The position numbers and the translations under genes are program-made. A stretch of DNA of 64,000 bases from an uncultured Eubacteriales bacterium. Its GTDB lineage: Bacteria; Bacillota; Clostridia; Christensenellales; UBA1242. Positions 15,248 through 24,294 of this stretch are shown piece by piece. Within the stretch, counting starts at the first letter, position 1. The number at the start of each line of letters is the position of its first letter. The DNA lies in contig CAPERS010000001.1 in assembly GCA_948607205.1 (NCBI GenBank), forward strand, positions 62,001-126,000. The letters are read 5' to 3'. The notes under the pieces were generated by a model, which searched no databases, was not told where the DNA came from, and saw nothing but the letters and a program-made list of their open reading frames with translations.

Positions 15248-16021
15248 TCAAGTCAAAAACTCTTTAATTGATTTAAGAGCATTTTTTTCAAGCCTTGAAA
15301 CTTGCGCCTGACTGATTCCAATCTCCTCACTGACTTCCACTTGAGTTTTGCCAACGTAATATCTCATCATGAGGATTTCTTTCTCACGTGAAGAAAGCGC
15401 TTTGATTGCATCCTTAATTGAAATATTTTCATAAAGTGCTTCATCAGTGTTTTTGGTGTCTGCAATTTGGTCGAGAAGATGAATTGTGTCACTGCCATCT
15501 GTGTAAATCGGCTCGCTTAGTGAAACAGTTTCACTGATTGCATCAAGCGCCAAAGTGACAGTTTTTACAGGAAAGTTAATCACTGAGGCTATCTCGTCAA
15601 CAGTCGGCTCTTCTATTGACTTTTTTGACAACTCGTCTTTGGCCTGCAATGCCTTGTATGCAACATCTCTAAGACTGCGCGAAACACGAACGGAATTGTT
15701 GTCGCGCAGAAAACGCCTTATCTCGCCAATAATCATTGGCACTGCATAAGTTGAAAATTTTACTGCCAAGGTTTCATCAAAATTGTCAATCGCTTTCATA
15801 AGCCCAACACAACCCACTTGAAACATGTCATCCGCTCTGTCACCTTTACCACCAAATCGATGAACAACCGACAAAACAAGCCTCAAATTTGCCACAACAA
15901 ATTGCTCACGTGCAAATTCGTCACCAGTTTTAAGTTTGCGCATAAGTTCCATCATCTGAGCACCAGTCAGTTTTGGCAGTTTTGAAGTATCAACACCAGC
16001 AATAACCACTCTAGACGCCAT
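15248..16021 (-). CDS. sigG: Sporulation sigma factor SigG
   Basis: 257 residues from ATG 16021 (MASRVVIAGVDTSKLP), with the SD AAGGGGGTG just upstream. Region 2 (NLRLVLSVVHRF, DDMFQVGCVGLMKAI), region 3 and the region 4 HTH (TQVEVSEEIGISQAQVSRLEK) are complete. The N-terminal VDTSKLPKL motif is typical of SigG and separates it from SigF. SigG is the late forespore sigma factor; likely targets in this window are sleB-ypeB. It sits near spoIIGA-sigE, as in other spore formers, but with rsmE inserted between on the other strand. Confidence 0.97.
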   Translation of the reverse strand: MASRVVIAGVDTSKLPKLTGAQMMELMRKLKTGDEFAREQFVVANLRLVLSVVHRFGGKGDRADDMFQVGCVGLMKAIDNFDETLAVKFSTYAVPMIIGEIRRFLRDNNSVRVSRSLRDVAYKALQAKDELSKKSIEEPTVDEIASVINFPVKTVTLALDAISETVSLSEPIYTDGSDTIHLLDQIADTKNTDEALYENISIKDAIKALSSREKEILMMRYYVGKTQVEVSEEIGISQAQVSRLEKNALKSIKEFLT

Positions 16022-16151
16022 AAAACACCCCCTTGTCAAGAGATATCTTTCTCAAACGCCAAAACAATTATTCCCACTCGACAAAAACCGACAAAACAAG
16101 TGGACTTTCACCAAATTTTAATCGGTTAAAGTGCAAAGCAAACTTCAAAAC

Positions 16152-16185
16152 AAAAAACTCAGCAAACTTTCCCTGCTGAGTTTTT
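16152..16185 (-). terminator. Terminator after the 143-residue membrane protein gene
   Basis: AAAAACTCAGCA and TGCTGAGTTTTTT arms on the minus strand with a loop of about 10 bases, just after the stop at 16200. Confidence 0.85.
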
Positions 16186-16199
16186 ATTGTATTTTTTAT

Positions 16200-16631
16200 T
16201 TATTTTGAGCTTAACTCTCTATCCACCTTTTTGGCGAAAGATTTAAGACGGAAACCTTTTGTCTCTTCCCAATAGGCTCTCATAAGCGGTTTACTGTAAA
16301 CTTTTGCAATGTCATCCATGTATGGCTTGTTTGATTCGCGATAAACCATGTCAGTTTTCATCATACTGTAAGCAAGTTCGGAATGAAGAATCAGCATAGT
16401 GGCAAACTGCCTTTCTTTGCCATTGAGCGCACGCACTTTGGCTTTGTCACTTAGAAGTTCTTTAAGTTCGTCTTCATGTTCTGAATAAAACATCCAAATT
16501 TCACGATGACTTTTGACAAGCAAAGCCTTATTTTTGATTTTTGTCCTCATAATAGTAAACGCAAAGAACGCCGTGAACGCCAGCGCACCCCACGCAAGAA
16601 AACAAGTTAAAACGATCTCAAAAGTTGACAT
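16200..16631 (-). CDS. Hypothetical single-span membrane protein
   Basis: 143 residues if started at ATG 16631, preceded by GAGGGTGG; a second ATG four codons upstream overlaps that SD. One membrane segment (about residues 6-28, FEIVLTCFLAWGALAFTAFF) is followed by a basic stretch and a soluble, mostly helical domain containing the segment LNGKERQFATMLILHSELAY. I do not recognise the family. It is monocistronic with a strong terminator. By the positive-inside rule the soluble part is cytosolic. Confidence 0.7.
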   Translation of the reverse strand: MSTFEIVLTCFLAWGALAFTAFFAFTIMRTKIKNKALLVKSHREIWMFYSEHEDELKELLSDKAKVRALNGKERQFATMLILHSELAYSMMKTDMVYRESNKPYMDDIAKVYSKPLMRAYWEETKGFRLKSFAKKVDRELSSK

Positions 16632-16739
16632 ATCCACCCTCATATATAACTATATTGTATAACTTTTTTTCAGAAGTCAAATTATTTATAGCTAAATATA
16701 ATTTGCGAAATATTTCGAGTATTGTCAAAAACATAAAAT

Positions 16740-17570
16740 TTATTTATATTTTTTTATCATTTCGATTATTTTCTCTGCCCTTGCTCTTGCCAGATTTAAA
16801 AATGAATCAGTGCTCATATTATCATATTTTCTTGGCTCACCACAGCTAAGTCTATGTAGTTCAAGCATAATTACATTGTCATAGCTTGTTTTTGCAAGTT
16901 TTTGACAAACCTTTTCATAATCAATTTTTCCGTCAAATGGCAACATATGAAGGTCGCGAGTATAATCATAGCCATATTCCCAGTCCATTAAGTTGTCATG
17001 AAGATGTATCGCAAGGATTCTGTCACCATATTTTTCTAAAATATCAAAATCAGGTCGATAAAGATTGTGATGCCCAGCATCATAACATAGCCCTAAAAAA
17101 TCAGACTTTATGTTATCCAGCAAAAAGGTGAAATGGTCAAAATTTGGAGCGTCCAAATTTTCCAATGCAATTTTCACATTCTTCTCTTCTGCAACTTTTA
17201 AGATTTTTTCCATGCAATCTAGTGCATATTGACTTGTTGGAAGAGCCAAATCTGTTGCACCACCTTCCGTTCCATGCAAAACAGCAATATGAATATCATA
17301 TTTTGCACAAAGTTTAATTTGCCTTATTACATCTTCAACATATTCTTTGTTGCTTTCGCCTTTTGCCCACAAATCATTTGCAGGCTTGTTGTTTAAATGA
17401 ACATAAGGAATTTTTAATCCTTGCTTTTTTGCTTCCAAAATTGCGTTTTCTTCTCCGCCAACTTTAAATGCAATCATAATATTGTTAAATCCAGCCTTTT
17501 TAACATTAGCGCAAATTTCAGAGATGTTTCCGCCACACTCGTTATTAGAGTTTATTCCAATCTCAAACAT
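16740..17570 (-). CDS. Sugar phosphate isomerase/epimerase-like TIM-barrel protein
   Basis: 276 residues of the xylose isomerase-like TIM barrel (AP endonuclease 2) family. It has candidate metal ligands in strand order: IAVLHGTEGG, IALENLD (Glu), CYDAGHHNLY (Asp and His), AIHLHDN (His) and a late MLELHR (Glu). The substrate cannot be told; the family includes isomerases and epimerases of sugars and inositols as well as endonuclease IV, but the DNA-binding loops of the latter are not evident. ATG with SD GGAGGAATGT. It stands alone without sugar transport genes nearby. Confidence 0.85.
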   Translation of the reverse strand: MFEIGINSNNECGGNISEICANVKKAGFNNIMIAFKVGGEENAILEAKKQGLKIPYVHLNNKPANDLWAKGESNKEYVEDVIRQIKLCAKYDIHIAVLHGTEGGATDLALPTSQYALDCMEKILKVAEEKNVKIALENLDAPNFDHFTFLLDNIKSDFLGLCYDAGHHNLYRPDFDILEKYGDRILAIHLHDNLMDWEYGYDYTRDLHMLPFDGKIDYEKVCQKLAKTSYDNVIMLELHRLSCGEPRKYDNMSTDSFLNLARARAEKIIEMIKKYK

Positions 17571-17658
17571 ACATTCCTCCTATAAAAAATTATCAATTTA
17601 ATTAATTTTTCTAATGTATAACTAATATAAAATCACATCAAATTATAAATTTAAAATC

Positions 17659-18225
17659 CTATTCCAAAATTTCTTTATTGGAATTGATAATTTGATTATT
17701 TATATGTTGATCCGAAATATTATTCACCAATTCTATATCAAAATATTCTATCGTTTCTACCACTTTAGCTTTTGCTTTTTTATTTTTTCTATCTTTAATA
17801 AAACTGATAAAATAGAAAAGATTATAAATTATTAAAACTAGAACAGCTAACCCTATTACACCTACAACAATCCAAAAAATAACAGTGAGCACTGGAGCTG
17901 CTATATATTTTAACAATAAGTTAAATATAAAACTTCGTAAATCTAAATTTAACCAAGAAAAAATTATCCCTAAAGATGAAAAAAATGATACCGATCCAAA
18001 TATAATTGATAATGTCTTCCTTATCCAATGAGATTGTTTTTTATTTATATACAATCCACAACAAGAACAAATCGTCATAATGATACCAGTAGTATTATAT
18101 GGTGTAAATAAAAATTTTTTATAAATAATCCTGGTAATAGTATCAACACCTAGTGCTCCTCCGATTATAACTGCAAATAAAATTATAAATACAGATTTAA
18201 TCTTCACCTTCTTATTTTTTTTCAT
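17659..18225 (-). CDS. Hypothetical membrane protein (188 residues)
   Basis: Four hydrophobic segments are visible: about residues 8-28, 40-58, 70-92 and 108-140 (the last, FWIVVGVIGLAVLVLIIYN, is the longest). A basic stretch (KDRKNKKAKAK) and a polar cytosolic tail follow. SD AAAAGGGG before ATG. No family recognised. The gene is more AT-rich than its neighbours. It lies just downstream, in transcription order, of the dnaJ operon but beyond a terminator. Confidence 0.65.
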   Translation of the reverse strand: MKKNKKVKIKSVFIILFAVIIGGALGVDTITRIIYKKFLFTPYNTTGIIMTICSCCGLYINKKQSHWIRKTLSIIFGSVSFFSSLGIIFSWLNLDLRSFIFNLLLKYIAAPVLTVIFWIVVGVIGLAVLVLIIYNLFYFISFIKDRKNKKAKAKVVETIEYFDIELVNNISDQHINNQIINSNKEILE

Positions 18226-18288
18226 TATCCCCTTTTTTGATTATATCATGAAATAACTGTATTTTCAAAATAAATTTAAGAAAAAATC

Positions 18289-18314
18289 AAAAAATGAGCA
18301 TATGCTCATTTTTT
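18289..18314. terminator. Terminator of the dnaK operon
   Basis: AAAAAATGAGCATATGCTCATTTTTT, a perfect palindrome overlapping the dnaJ stop codon. Confidence 0.75.
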
Positions 18315-19434
18315 ACTTTGTATTCTTTTTGAAGTTTGAGAATTTTGGGTATTGATTATCGTCAAGGTTTTGTGCAAGTTCTTCGATTTTGGCTTTTGTG
18401 GCTTTATCAAGGCTTTTTGGCACTTCGGCTTTGATTGTGACAAGCATATCGCCATAATAGTCACGGTTCAAAGCTTTCACGCCTTTATTTTTCAGCCTCA
18501 TAACCGTTCCGCTTGCAGTAAGCTCGGGAACAGTGAGAGTGTAAGCGCCTTTAAGCGTTGGGATGTCAATCTTTCCACCAAGCAAAGTCGTTGTGAAAGG
18601 CAGGTATAGGTCAAGATAGATATCATTGCCTTTACGCACAAGCACTTTATTTGGAAGCACGCTCATCTTGATATTAAGGTCGCCGTTTATGCCTTCGCGC
18701 GTTGGTGCGTTACCTTCGCCACGCATGCGAAGTGTTTGACCGTCATCAATGCCTGCTGGGATTTTAACAGTGATAGTTTTGTTTACCCGCTTATTGCCCT
18801 TGCCACCACAATCAGAGCATTTTTCCTTGATAATCTTGCCCGTTGCGTTACATTTTGGACAGCCTGCCTCACGAATTGTTGTGCCAAACATAGTGTTTTG
18901 CTGGAAGCGCACTCTGCCTGTGCCACGGCATTCAGGACAAGTTGAAAACTCCTTGCCATTTTTTGCACCAGTGCCATTGCAAGATGAGCATTTTTCCACC
19001 TTGCCGATTGTGATATTTTTCTCACAGCCAAAGCAAGCTTCTTCAAAAGTCAAATTCATTGCAAGGTTGATGTCAGCGCCACGCTCTTGCACGCGAGCGC
19101 CATTTCCACCACCACCGAATGCAGAAAAGATGTCAGAGAATATATCAGAAAATCCTCCGCCACCACCGCCAAAGAAATCGCCAAAGCCACCTGCACCACC
19201 TTGCCCAAACGGATTGCCATCTGCCGAGCCAAACTGGTCATAATTCGCGCGCTTTTTAGAGTCACCTAAAACTTCATATGCCTCATTGATTTCCTTAAAT
19301 TTCGCTGCTGCTTCGTCTGTTTTATTTAAGTCTGGGTGATATTTTTTGGCAAGACGACGATAAGCAGATTTAATCTCATCGTCACTTGCACTTTTTTCCA
19401 CACCCAAAATTTGATAATAGTCTTTATTTGCCAT
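18313..19434 (-). CDS. dnaJ: Chaperone protein DnaJ
   Basis: 373 residues: J domain (residues 1-70, HPD in KKYHPDLN), Gly/Phe-rich linker (about 75-115), and a zinc-finger region with four CxxCxGxG-type repeats ([32 protein letters not shown]; the third has Ala for Gly). The C-terminal substrate-binding domains follow. It stimulates DnaK ATP hydrolysis. Its start overlaps the end of the upstream ADP-ribosylglycohydrolase gene by 11 bp, so translation is probably coupled. Last gene of the CIRCE-controlled operon. Confidence 0.98.
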   Translation of the reverse strand: MANKDYYQILGVEKSASDDEIKSAYRRLAKKYHPDLNKTDEAAAKFKEINEAYEVLGDSKKRANYDQFGSADGNPFGQGGAGGFGDFFGGGGGGFSDIFSDIFSAFGGGGNGARVQERGADINLAMNLTFEEACFGCEKNITIGKVEKCSSCNGTGAKNGKEFSTCPECRGTGRVRFQQNTMFGTTIREAGCPKCNATGKIIKEKCSDCGGKGNKRVNKTITVKIPAGIDDGQTLRMRGEGNAPTREGINGDLNIKMSVLPNKVLVRKGNDIYLDLYLPFTTTLLGGKIDIPTLKGAYTLTVPELTASGTVMRLKNKGVKALNRDYYGDMLVTIKAEVPKSLDKATKAKIEELAQNLDDNQYPKFSNFKKNTK

Positions 19435-20248
19435 AATTTAAACCTTTACATTTTATTTCGAATTCATTTAATAACGCTTTAAATCTTGAATTTAGAAATC
19501 TACGACATTCTCTCACAAGATCCTTTGGCACTCCGCCATAAAAAGCATCTGCCAAATTTGCTGTTATAGTTGTCAAAGTGTCTGTGTCGCCACCAAAAGC
19601 GACGGCATTTCGGATTGCATCCTCAAAGTTTTCAGAAAAGAGAAAGGCTATAATCGCCGGTCTAACCGTTTCATAACCATTTGGAAAATCATAGGTATAT
19701 GACTTTCGATATTTGTTATAGTTTTTGTAAGTGAGATTAAAGTTGTATTCCTCTTCCATAAACTGTTTCAAGCCCTGTTTTGTCATGCCGTTTCTAAGTT
19801 TAAAAACAGCCATTGCCACCATAAGCGCAGATTTCAAGCCCTCTTCACTATTGTGAGTGACACGCATGCTTTGATAAACAAGTTCTTCAAGTTGCTCTTC
19901 GCTTGTTGCATAAAAACCAATCGCGCTCGCACGCATTGCACCACCATTGCCCACGCTGGAACGATATTTGCCGTCGGCATTCTCAATCCAGTTCACAAAA
20001 CTCGGTCCATAAATTGTCGGATTTTTATCAGGATACTTGGAATAATACTTTTTTAGATAAACCAGCATCGCCTCACTCGACTGGTCAGAATGCAAGAGCC
20101 AATCTATTGTTGCAAAAGTCAGAATTGTATCATCTGAATATTTACTTCTTGACGTAAAAAACTCAAAATCTTTGGTCTTTTTGTTATAGTGGAAATTTTC
20201 GTGTGTGTAAGAATTGCCGATTATATCACCAACATAAAATCCGTCCAT
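19424..20248 (-). CDS. ADP-ribosylglycohydrolase family protein within the dnaK operon
   Basis: 274 residues of the ARH/DraG fold. The metal-binding motifs are intact: GDIIGNSY near residue 8, SDDT near residue 38 (two Asp for Mg) and GGDTDT near residue 221. The family removes ADP-ribose from proteins or cleaves related compounds. It sits between dnaK and dnaJ on the same strand, overlaps dnaJ by 11 bp, and has its own SD (AAAAGGA). It is therefore expected to be induced with the chaperones. No ADP-ribosyltransferase gene is in the window. The substrate is unknown; action on DnaK or on heat-damaged proteins is speculation from position. Confidence 0.9.
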   Translation of the reverse strand: MDGFYVGDIIGNSYTHENFHYNKKTKDFEFFTSRSKYSDDTILTFATIDWLLHSDQSSEAMLVYLKKYYSKYPDKNPTIYGPSFVNWIENADGKYRSSVGNGGAMRASAIGFYATSEEQLEELVYQSMRVTHNSEEGLKSALMVAMAVFKLRNGMTKQGLKQFMEEEYNFNLTYKNYNKYRKSYTYDFPNGYETVRPAIIAFLFSENFEDAIRNAVAFGGDTDTLTTITANLADAFYGGVPKDLVRECRRFLNSRFKALLNEFEIKCKGLNYGK

Positions 20249-20310
20249 TTATTTTCCTTTTATTCGTATTCATAAAATTTAAATTTATCATAATAAGCGT
20301 TTGCAGGGGT

Positions 20311-20367
20311 TTGGGGAGAATCGCAACTCCCCAAGGTCTTTTGTAACTTTTCTATCCTAGAAAAGTT
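20311..20367 (-). other. Two hairpins in the dnaK-ARH intergenic mRNA
   Basis: TTGGGGAG/CTCCCCAA arms (20311-20334) and AACTTTTCTA/TAGAAAAGTT arms (20345-20367, starting at the dnaK stop). Neither is followed by a T-tract on the minus strand, so they look like mRNA stability or processing elements rather than terminators. Confidence 0.55.
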
Positions 20368-22183
20368 ATTCTACATCTACAACTGTATCATCATTTGAAC
20401 CATTGTTTCCATCAGGATTTGTTCCATTAGTATCAGTGCCTGCACTGGCTGATTGATACATCTTTGAAACAATGCCGTTTGAAACATTTGTGAGTTCGTC
20501 AAGTGCTTTCTTGATAACATCAATATCGTCACTCTCAAAGTCTTTCTTTGCTTTTTCGATTGCTTCTTCAAGTTTTTTCTTGTCGTCTTCAGCAAGTTTG
20601 TCGCCATTTTCTTTAATCATTTTTTCAAGACCATAAACCATGTTGTCGGCTTGGTTCTTTGTTTCAACAAGTTCTTTTCTCTTCTTGTCTTCCTCAGCGT
20701 GAGCCTCAGCCTCTTTGATAGCCTTTTCAATATCCTCTTCTTTGAGATTTGTTGAAGCAGTGATTGTTATGTTTTGTTCTTTGTTTGTTCCAAGGTCTTT
20801 TGCTGAAACTTTCACGATTCCGTTTGCGTCAATATCGAAAGTAACTTCGATTTGTGGCACACCTCTTGGTGCTGGTGGAATGTCTGAAAGTTGGAATCTG
20901 CCAAGTGTTTTGTTTTGGTTGGCAAATTCGCGCTCGCCTTGAAGAACATGAATGTCAACGCCCGGTTGATTGTCAACAGCAGTTGAGAAAACTTGTGATT
21001 TTTTTGTTGGGATTGTTGTGTTTCTTTCGATAAGTTTTGTGAAGACTCCGCCCAAAGTTTCAATTCCGAGTGAAAGTGGAGTTACGTCAAGAAGAAGAAC
21101 ATCTTTAACTTCTCCGCCAAGAACGCCCGCTTGAATTGAAGCACCAACGGCAACACATTCATCTGGGTTAACACCCTTGTATGGCTCTTTTTCAGTGAAA
21201 GCCTTAACCGCTTCTTGAACGGCTGGGATACGAGTTGAGCCACCAACAAGAACAACCTTATCAATTTGATTTTTTGAAAGTTTTGCGTCAGCAAGTGCTT
21301 TAACTGTGCAGTCGATTGTTTCTTTCACAAGATCTTCTGTGATAGCATCAAATTTAGCGCGTGAAAGTTCATATTCCATATGTTTTGGACCAGTTGCGTC
21401 CGCTGAAATGAATGGAAGTGAAATTGCGGTTTTTGGTGTTGCTGAAAGGTCAATCTTAGCCTTTTCTGCCGCTTCTTTAAGTCTTTGCATTGCAAGTTTG
21501 TCTTTTGAAAGGTCGATTGAGTTTGTTTTTTTGAACTCTTCAACGAGAAGGTCGATGATTCTGTTATCAAAGTCATCTCCGCCAAGACGAGTGTTTCCGT
21601 TTGTTGAAAGCACTTCAAACACACCATCGCCTATTTCAAGAATAGATACGTCGAAAGTTCCGCCACCAAGGTCATAAACAAGAATTTTTTGATTTGAGTT
21701 TTCGCCTTTGTCAAGTCCGTAAGCAAGCGCTGCGGCAGTTGGCTCGTTGATTATACGAAGCACTTCAAGCCCCGCAATCTTGCCGGCGTCCTTTGTTGCT
21801 TGACGTTGAGAGTCGTTAAAGTAAGCAGGCACTGTGATAACCGCTTGTGTAACTTGACCGCCAAGATAGCTTTCAGCATCAGCTTTAAGCTTTGAAAGAA
21901 TCATTGCAGACACTTCCTGTGGAGTGTATTCCTTTCCGTTAAGTGAAACTTTGTAGTTTGTTCCCATCTCTCTTTTGATAGATTGAACAGTGTTTTCAGC
22001 GTTGACAACAGCTTGACGCTTTGCAACCTTACCAACAAGTCTTTCTCCTTCCTTTGTGTAAGCAACAACAGATGGAGTTGTTCTATCTCCTTCTGCGTTT
22101 GCGATAACAGTTGGCTTTCCGCCTTCCATAACTGCCACGCATGAGTTTGTTGTTCCTAAGTCAATTCCAATAATCTTTGCCAT
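20366..22183 (-). CDS. dnaK: Chaperone protein DnaK (Hsp70)
   Basis: 605 residues: nucleotide-binding domain with [28 protein letters not shown] and [13 protein letters not shown]; the EEVD-less bacterial C-terminus ends in an Asn/Asp/Gly-rich tail. It folds and protects proteins with GrpE (exchange factor) and DnaJ, all in this operon. SD AAAGGAGG 8 bp before ATG, 5 bp after grpE. The linker ([14 protein letters not shown]) and substrate-binding domain are normal. The intact set hrcA-grpE-dnaK-dnaJ is interrupted only by the ARH gene downstream. Confidence 0.99.
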   Translation of the reverse strand: MAKIIGIDLGTTNSCVAVMEGGKPTVIANAEGDRTTPSVVAYTKEGERLVGKVAKRQAVVNAENTVQSIKREMGTNYKVSLNGKEYTPQEVSAMILSKLKADAESYLGGQVTQAVITVPAYFNDSQRQATKDAGKIAGLEVLRIINEPTAAALAYGLDKGENSNQKILVYDLGGGTFDVSILEIGDGVFEVLSTNGNTRLGGDDFDNRIIDLLVEEFKKTNSIDLSKDKLAMQRLKEAAEKAKIDLSATPKTAISLPFISADATGPKHMEYELSRAKFDAITEDLVKETIDCTVKALADAKLSKNQIDKVVLVGGSTRIPAVQEAVKAFTEKEPYKGVNPDECVAVGASIQAGVLGGEVKDVLLLDVTPLSLGIETLGGVFTKLIERNTTIPTKKSQVFSTAVDNQPGVDIHVLQGEREFANQNKTLGRFQLSDIPPAPRGVPQIEVTFDIDANGIVKVSAKDLGTNKEQNITITASTNLKEEDIEKAIKEAEAHAEEDKKRKELVETKNQADNMVYGLEKMIKENGDKLAEDDKKKLEEAIEKAKKDFESDDIDVIKKALDELTNVSNGIVSKMYQSASAGTDTNGTNPDGNNGSNDDTVVDVE

Positions 22184-22188
22184 AATTT

Positions 22189-22848
22189 TTAATCCTCCTT
22201 TTTGTTTACTATGACTTTTGCATATCTAATGACTTTATCATTATATATATATCCTGCTTGATATTCATCCAAGATGATATCATTTTCTTTGTCCTCACTT
22301 TTGAGAACTGCAATCACATTATGATAATGCGGATTGTATTTTTCGCCAATCGACTCAATCTTTTTGACCCCAAGTTCACCAAGTGCGCTTGAAATTTTTT
22401 CTTCAATCATTTCAACGCCTTTTAAAACTGTTTCGTCAGTTATCATCTTTTTGGCATCTTTAAATGTGTCAAGGCATGGCAAGAACACTTCTATCACCGA
22501 TGCTTGACCCTTTTCGTAAGAGGTTTTCACCTGCTCAGAAGAACGGCGTCTGAAATTGTCAAAGTCCGCTTGAATTTGACGCGCAAGGTTTAAGTATTCC
22601 TCTTCTTTGCCGGCGCTCATATTCTCACTTGTGCATTCTTCCGAACATCTGTCACCATCATGACAGTGACAATCATCACCGCATGTGCAACCTTCATGAC
22701 CGCAACCGCAATTTTCGCCATGTTCTTCGCAACCGCAGTCACACTCACCATGCTGACAAGCACATTCGTCACCGCAATCGCAATTTTCACCACACTGGCA
22801 CTTTTCTTCTTCGTCATGAGCACATTTGCATTTTTTATCTCTTGACAA
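22189..22848 (-). CDS. grpE: GrpE nucleotide exchange factor with a metallothionein-like Cys/His-rich N-terminus
   Basis: 219 residues from TTG 22848, chosen because GGGAGG lies 8 bases upstream and the hrcA stop (22853) precedes it. Residues 7-72 contain 19 Cys and 6 His, mostly as CxC pairs separated by acidic and Gly residues ([22 protein letters not shown]), much like a metallothionein. The GrpE coiled coil and beta domain begin at about residue 82 ([15 protein letters not shown]) and end normally ([11 protein letters not shown]). GrpE drives ADP release from DnaK. Usual GrpE N-termini are acidic and disordered but not Cys-rich. Binding of Zn, Cu or Cd, or redox sensing, is inference from composition. 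Confidence 0.95.
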   Translation of the reverse strand: MSRDKKCKCAHDEEEKCQCGENCDCGDECACQHGECDCGCEEHGENCGCGHEGCTCGDDCHCHDGDRCSEECTSENMSAGKEEEYLNLARQIQADFDNFRRRSSEQVKTSYEKGQASVIEVFLPCLDTFKDAKKMITDETVLKGVEMIEEKISSALGELGVKKIESIGEKYNPHYHNVIAVLKSEDKENDIILDEYQAGYIYNDKVIRYAKVIVNKKED

Positions 22849-22852
22849 TTTT

Positions 22853-23851
22853 CTATCCTCCCTTTGTTTTACTAAGTTCATCTATAACAACCTTCAAGGC
22901 CGAAGCAATCCCTGCATAGTCCATTCGCTGTGGTCCAATAACCCCAATCGACGCAAGTTGCTTACCTTGAAAACATATTGGCGCTTTGACCACTGAGCAG
23001 TCACTACCCTCGTCCGCAACAGAAACTTCAATTCCGCCCTTTCCGCTAAGTTCAAGCGCGCTTTCAAGCCCCTCTTTGTCATCAAGGATTTTCAAAACCT
23101 TTTTTGCGTCTTCAATCTCACTGCCATTTTCAAGCAGTTTTGCACTGCCTTCACGCCTTACATCAAGTAGTCGCTGATTGTTGAGTTTTTTAAGACCTCC
23201 AATAAGAGTGTCTACAACTTTTTGAAATGCCTTGATTTCGCCATGCATGCCAGACTCAAATTGATCAATGTTTTCAATCATCATTCCAATCGTTTCGCCC
23301 TTGAAATTCTTGGTGAGATAATTTGACGCGTCTTGACACTCCTCCACTGTCGCTGTGATATCCAGCGTGTCAGTGATATAACCCGCAATCGTTCCAATCA
23401 AAACCATAACCTTGCTTTCAAGCAATGGAATGATTTTGAAATCGGTTAAAATGAGCTCATCAAGACTTTGCATTACCACAACTGTTGGATAATTGGTCGC
23501 CTCGCTGACAATCTTTGCAATGCCAGACACAATGTCGGTCAGACTATTAGTCCGTGAAGAAATAAGTTTCCTCACATCTTCAAGTTCACTGTTGGTCGCA
23601 CTAACACCTTGCAACAGGTCCTCAACATAGAAGCGATAACCTTGCGGAGTTGGAATGCGTCCGCCAGATGTGTGCAACTGCCTCAAAAAGCCCATGGCTT
23701 CAAGCGTGTTAAGTTCATTCCTAAGCGTCGCAGTTGAACAGTCAAGTTTAGCTCTATCTTTGATTCCTCCACTTGTGATTGGCGAGCAGTCTTTGATGTA
23801 ATCCTCCACCGCCATGCACAGAATCGCCTTTCTTCTTTCTGAAAGTTCCAT
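22853..23851 (-). CDS. hrcA: Heat-inducible transcription repressor HrcA
   Basis: 332 residues from ATG 23851 (MELSERRKAIL), with AAAGGA upstream; longer in-frame starts would cover the promoter and CIRCE. It has a winged helix at residues 1-75 (TLRNELNTLEAMGFL), then the GAF-like domain (IKAFQKVVDTLIGGL, and ASIGVIGPQRMDYAG near the end). HrcA binds CIRCE and is kept active by GroE. A CIRCE site lies 27 bp upstream of the ATG, so the whole operon including the ARH gene is expected to be HrcA-repressed. Confidence 0.97.
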   Translation of the reverse strand: MELSERRKAILCMAVEDYIKDCSPITSGGIKDRAKLDCSTATLRNELNTLEAMGFLRQLHTSGGRIPTPQGYRFYVEDLLQGVSATNSELEDVRKLISSRTNSLTDIVSGIAKIVSEATNYPTVVVMQSLDELILTDFKIIPLLESKVMVLIGTIAGYITDTLDITATVEECQDASNYLTKNFKGETIGMMIENIDQFESGMHGEIKAFQKVVDTLIGGLKKLNNQRLLDVRREGSAKLLENGSEIEDAKKVLKILDDKEGLESALELSGKGGIEVSVADEGSDCSVVKAPICFQGKQLASIGVIGPQRMDYAGIASALKVVIDELSKTKGG

Positions 23852-23877
23852 AGATTTTTCCTTTATTTTCGACTTTG

Positions 23878-23904
23878 TTAGCACTCTCATAACCCAAGTG
23901 CTAG
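23878..23904. promoter_or_regulatory. CIRCE operator
   Basis: TTAGCACTC, 9 bp, AAGTGCTAG: 7 of 9 bases of the right arm match the consensus GAGTGCTAA. It sits just downstream of the -10 box of the hrcA operon promoter. Confidence 0.92.
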
Positions 23905-23908
23905 CACT

Positions 23909-23938
23909 ATTATACGCCAAAAACAAAAAAATAGTCAA
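23909..23938 (-). promoter_or_regulatory. Promoter of the hrcA-grpE-dnaK-ARH-dnaJ operon
   Basis: TTGACT (23938-23933), 18 bp, TATAAT (23914-23909) on the minus strand, with CIRCE covering the start region. Confidence 0.85.
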
Positions 23939-23993
23939 CTATTTGTGACTAATTTTTAAAAATTTTTTAATTTTTTTGTTGAAAAGTGGATTT

Positions 23994-24200
23994 TTAGTCT
24001 TCTAGACCCAATAAATAATCGGTAGTGACACCAAAAAACTTAGCAAGAATTATTAAACTTTCTCCACTAACATCCGACACGCCATTTTCCCAACGACACA
24101 AAGTAGCATTGCTGATATTAACTTCTTTACTCAGTGCCAATAACGATATTCCTTTCTCTGTTCTTAACTCTTTTAATCTTGTCGCAAATTTACTTTCCAT
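23994..24200 (-). CDS. XRE-family HTH repressor
   Basis: A 68-residue Cro/CI-type protein: HTH across residues 12-45 (ISLLALSKEVNISNATLCRWE) and the frequent ending FFGVTTDYLLGLED. It diverges from the 80-residue gene at 24295. The 94-bp gap holds three copies of a 16-bp inverted repeat, one inside the promoter of the plus-strand gene, so this is probably the repressor of that gene and of itself. No clear SD was seen. Confidence 0.85.
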   Translation of the reverse strand: MESKFATRLKELRTEKGISLLALSKEVNISNATLCRWENGVSDVSGESLIILAKFFGVTTDYLLGLED

Positions 24201-24211
24201 ATTTATATAAT

Positions 24212-24227
24212 ATCACAAAAATGTAAC
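24212..24227. promoter_or_regulatory. Operator A (ATCAC-N6-GTAAC)
   Basis: First of three similar 16-bp inverted repeats, closest to the XRE gene start; one mismatch per arm relative to ATTAC-N6-GTAAT. Confidence 0.55.
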
Positions 24228-24234
24228 AAAATGC

Positions 24235-24263
24235 TTGACATTACGATTTTGTAATGTTATACT
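24235..24263 (+). promoter_or_regulatory. Promoter of the 80-residue gene
   Basis: TTGACA (24235-24240), 17 bp, TATACT (24258-24263): near-consensus, with operator B filling the spacer. Confidence 0.8.
24240..24255. promoter_or_regulatory. Operator B (ATTAC-N6-GTAAT)
   Basis: Perfect inverted repeat lying between the -35 and -10 boxes. Confidence 0.7.
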
Positions 24264-24279
24264 ATTACAGAAAAGTAAT
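24264..24279. promoter_or_regulatory. Operator C (ATTAC-N6-GTAAT)
   Basis: Perfect inverted repeat directly after the -10 box, extended by one more pair at each end to TATTAC/GTAATA. Confidence 0.7.
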
Positions 24280-24294
24280 AGAAGGAGGTGAAAA

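Noticed and set aside
16040..16150. Possible sigma-F/sigma-G promoter upstream of sigG (GGGAATAATT)
   Set aside because: No matching GTATA-type -35 element at the right distance.
18749..19243. 164-codon plus-strand frame, proline-rich
   Set aside because: It is the antisense shadow of the dnaJ Gly-rich and zinc-finger region; no SD or promoter of its own.
22629..22919. His/Thr-rich plus-strand frames across grpE
   Set aside because: They mirror the Cys-rich repeat codons of grpE on the other strand; the minus-strand frame continues into a perfect GrpE domain and has the SD.
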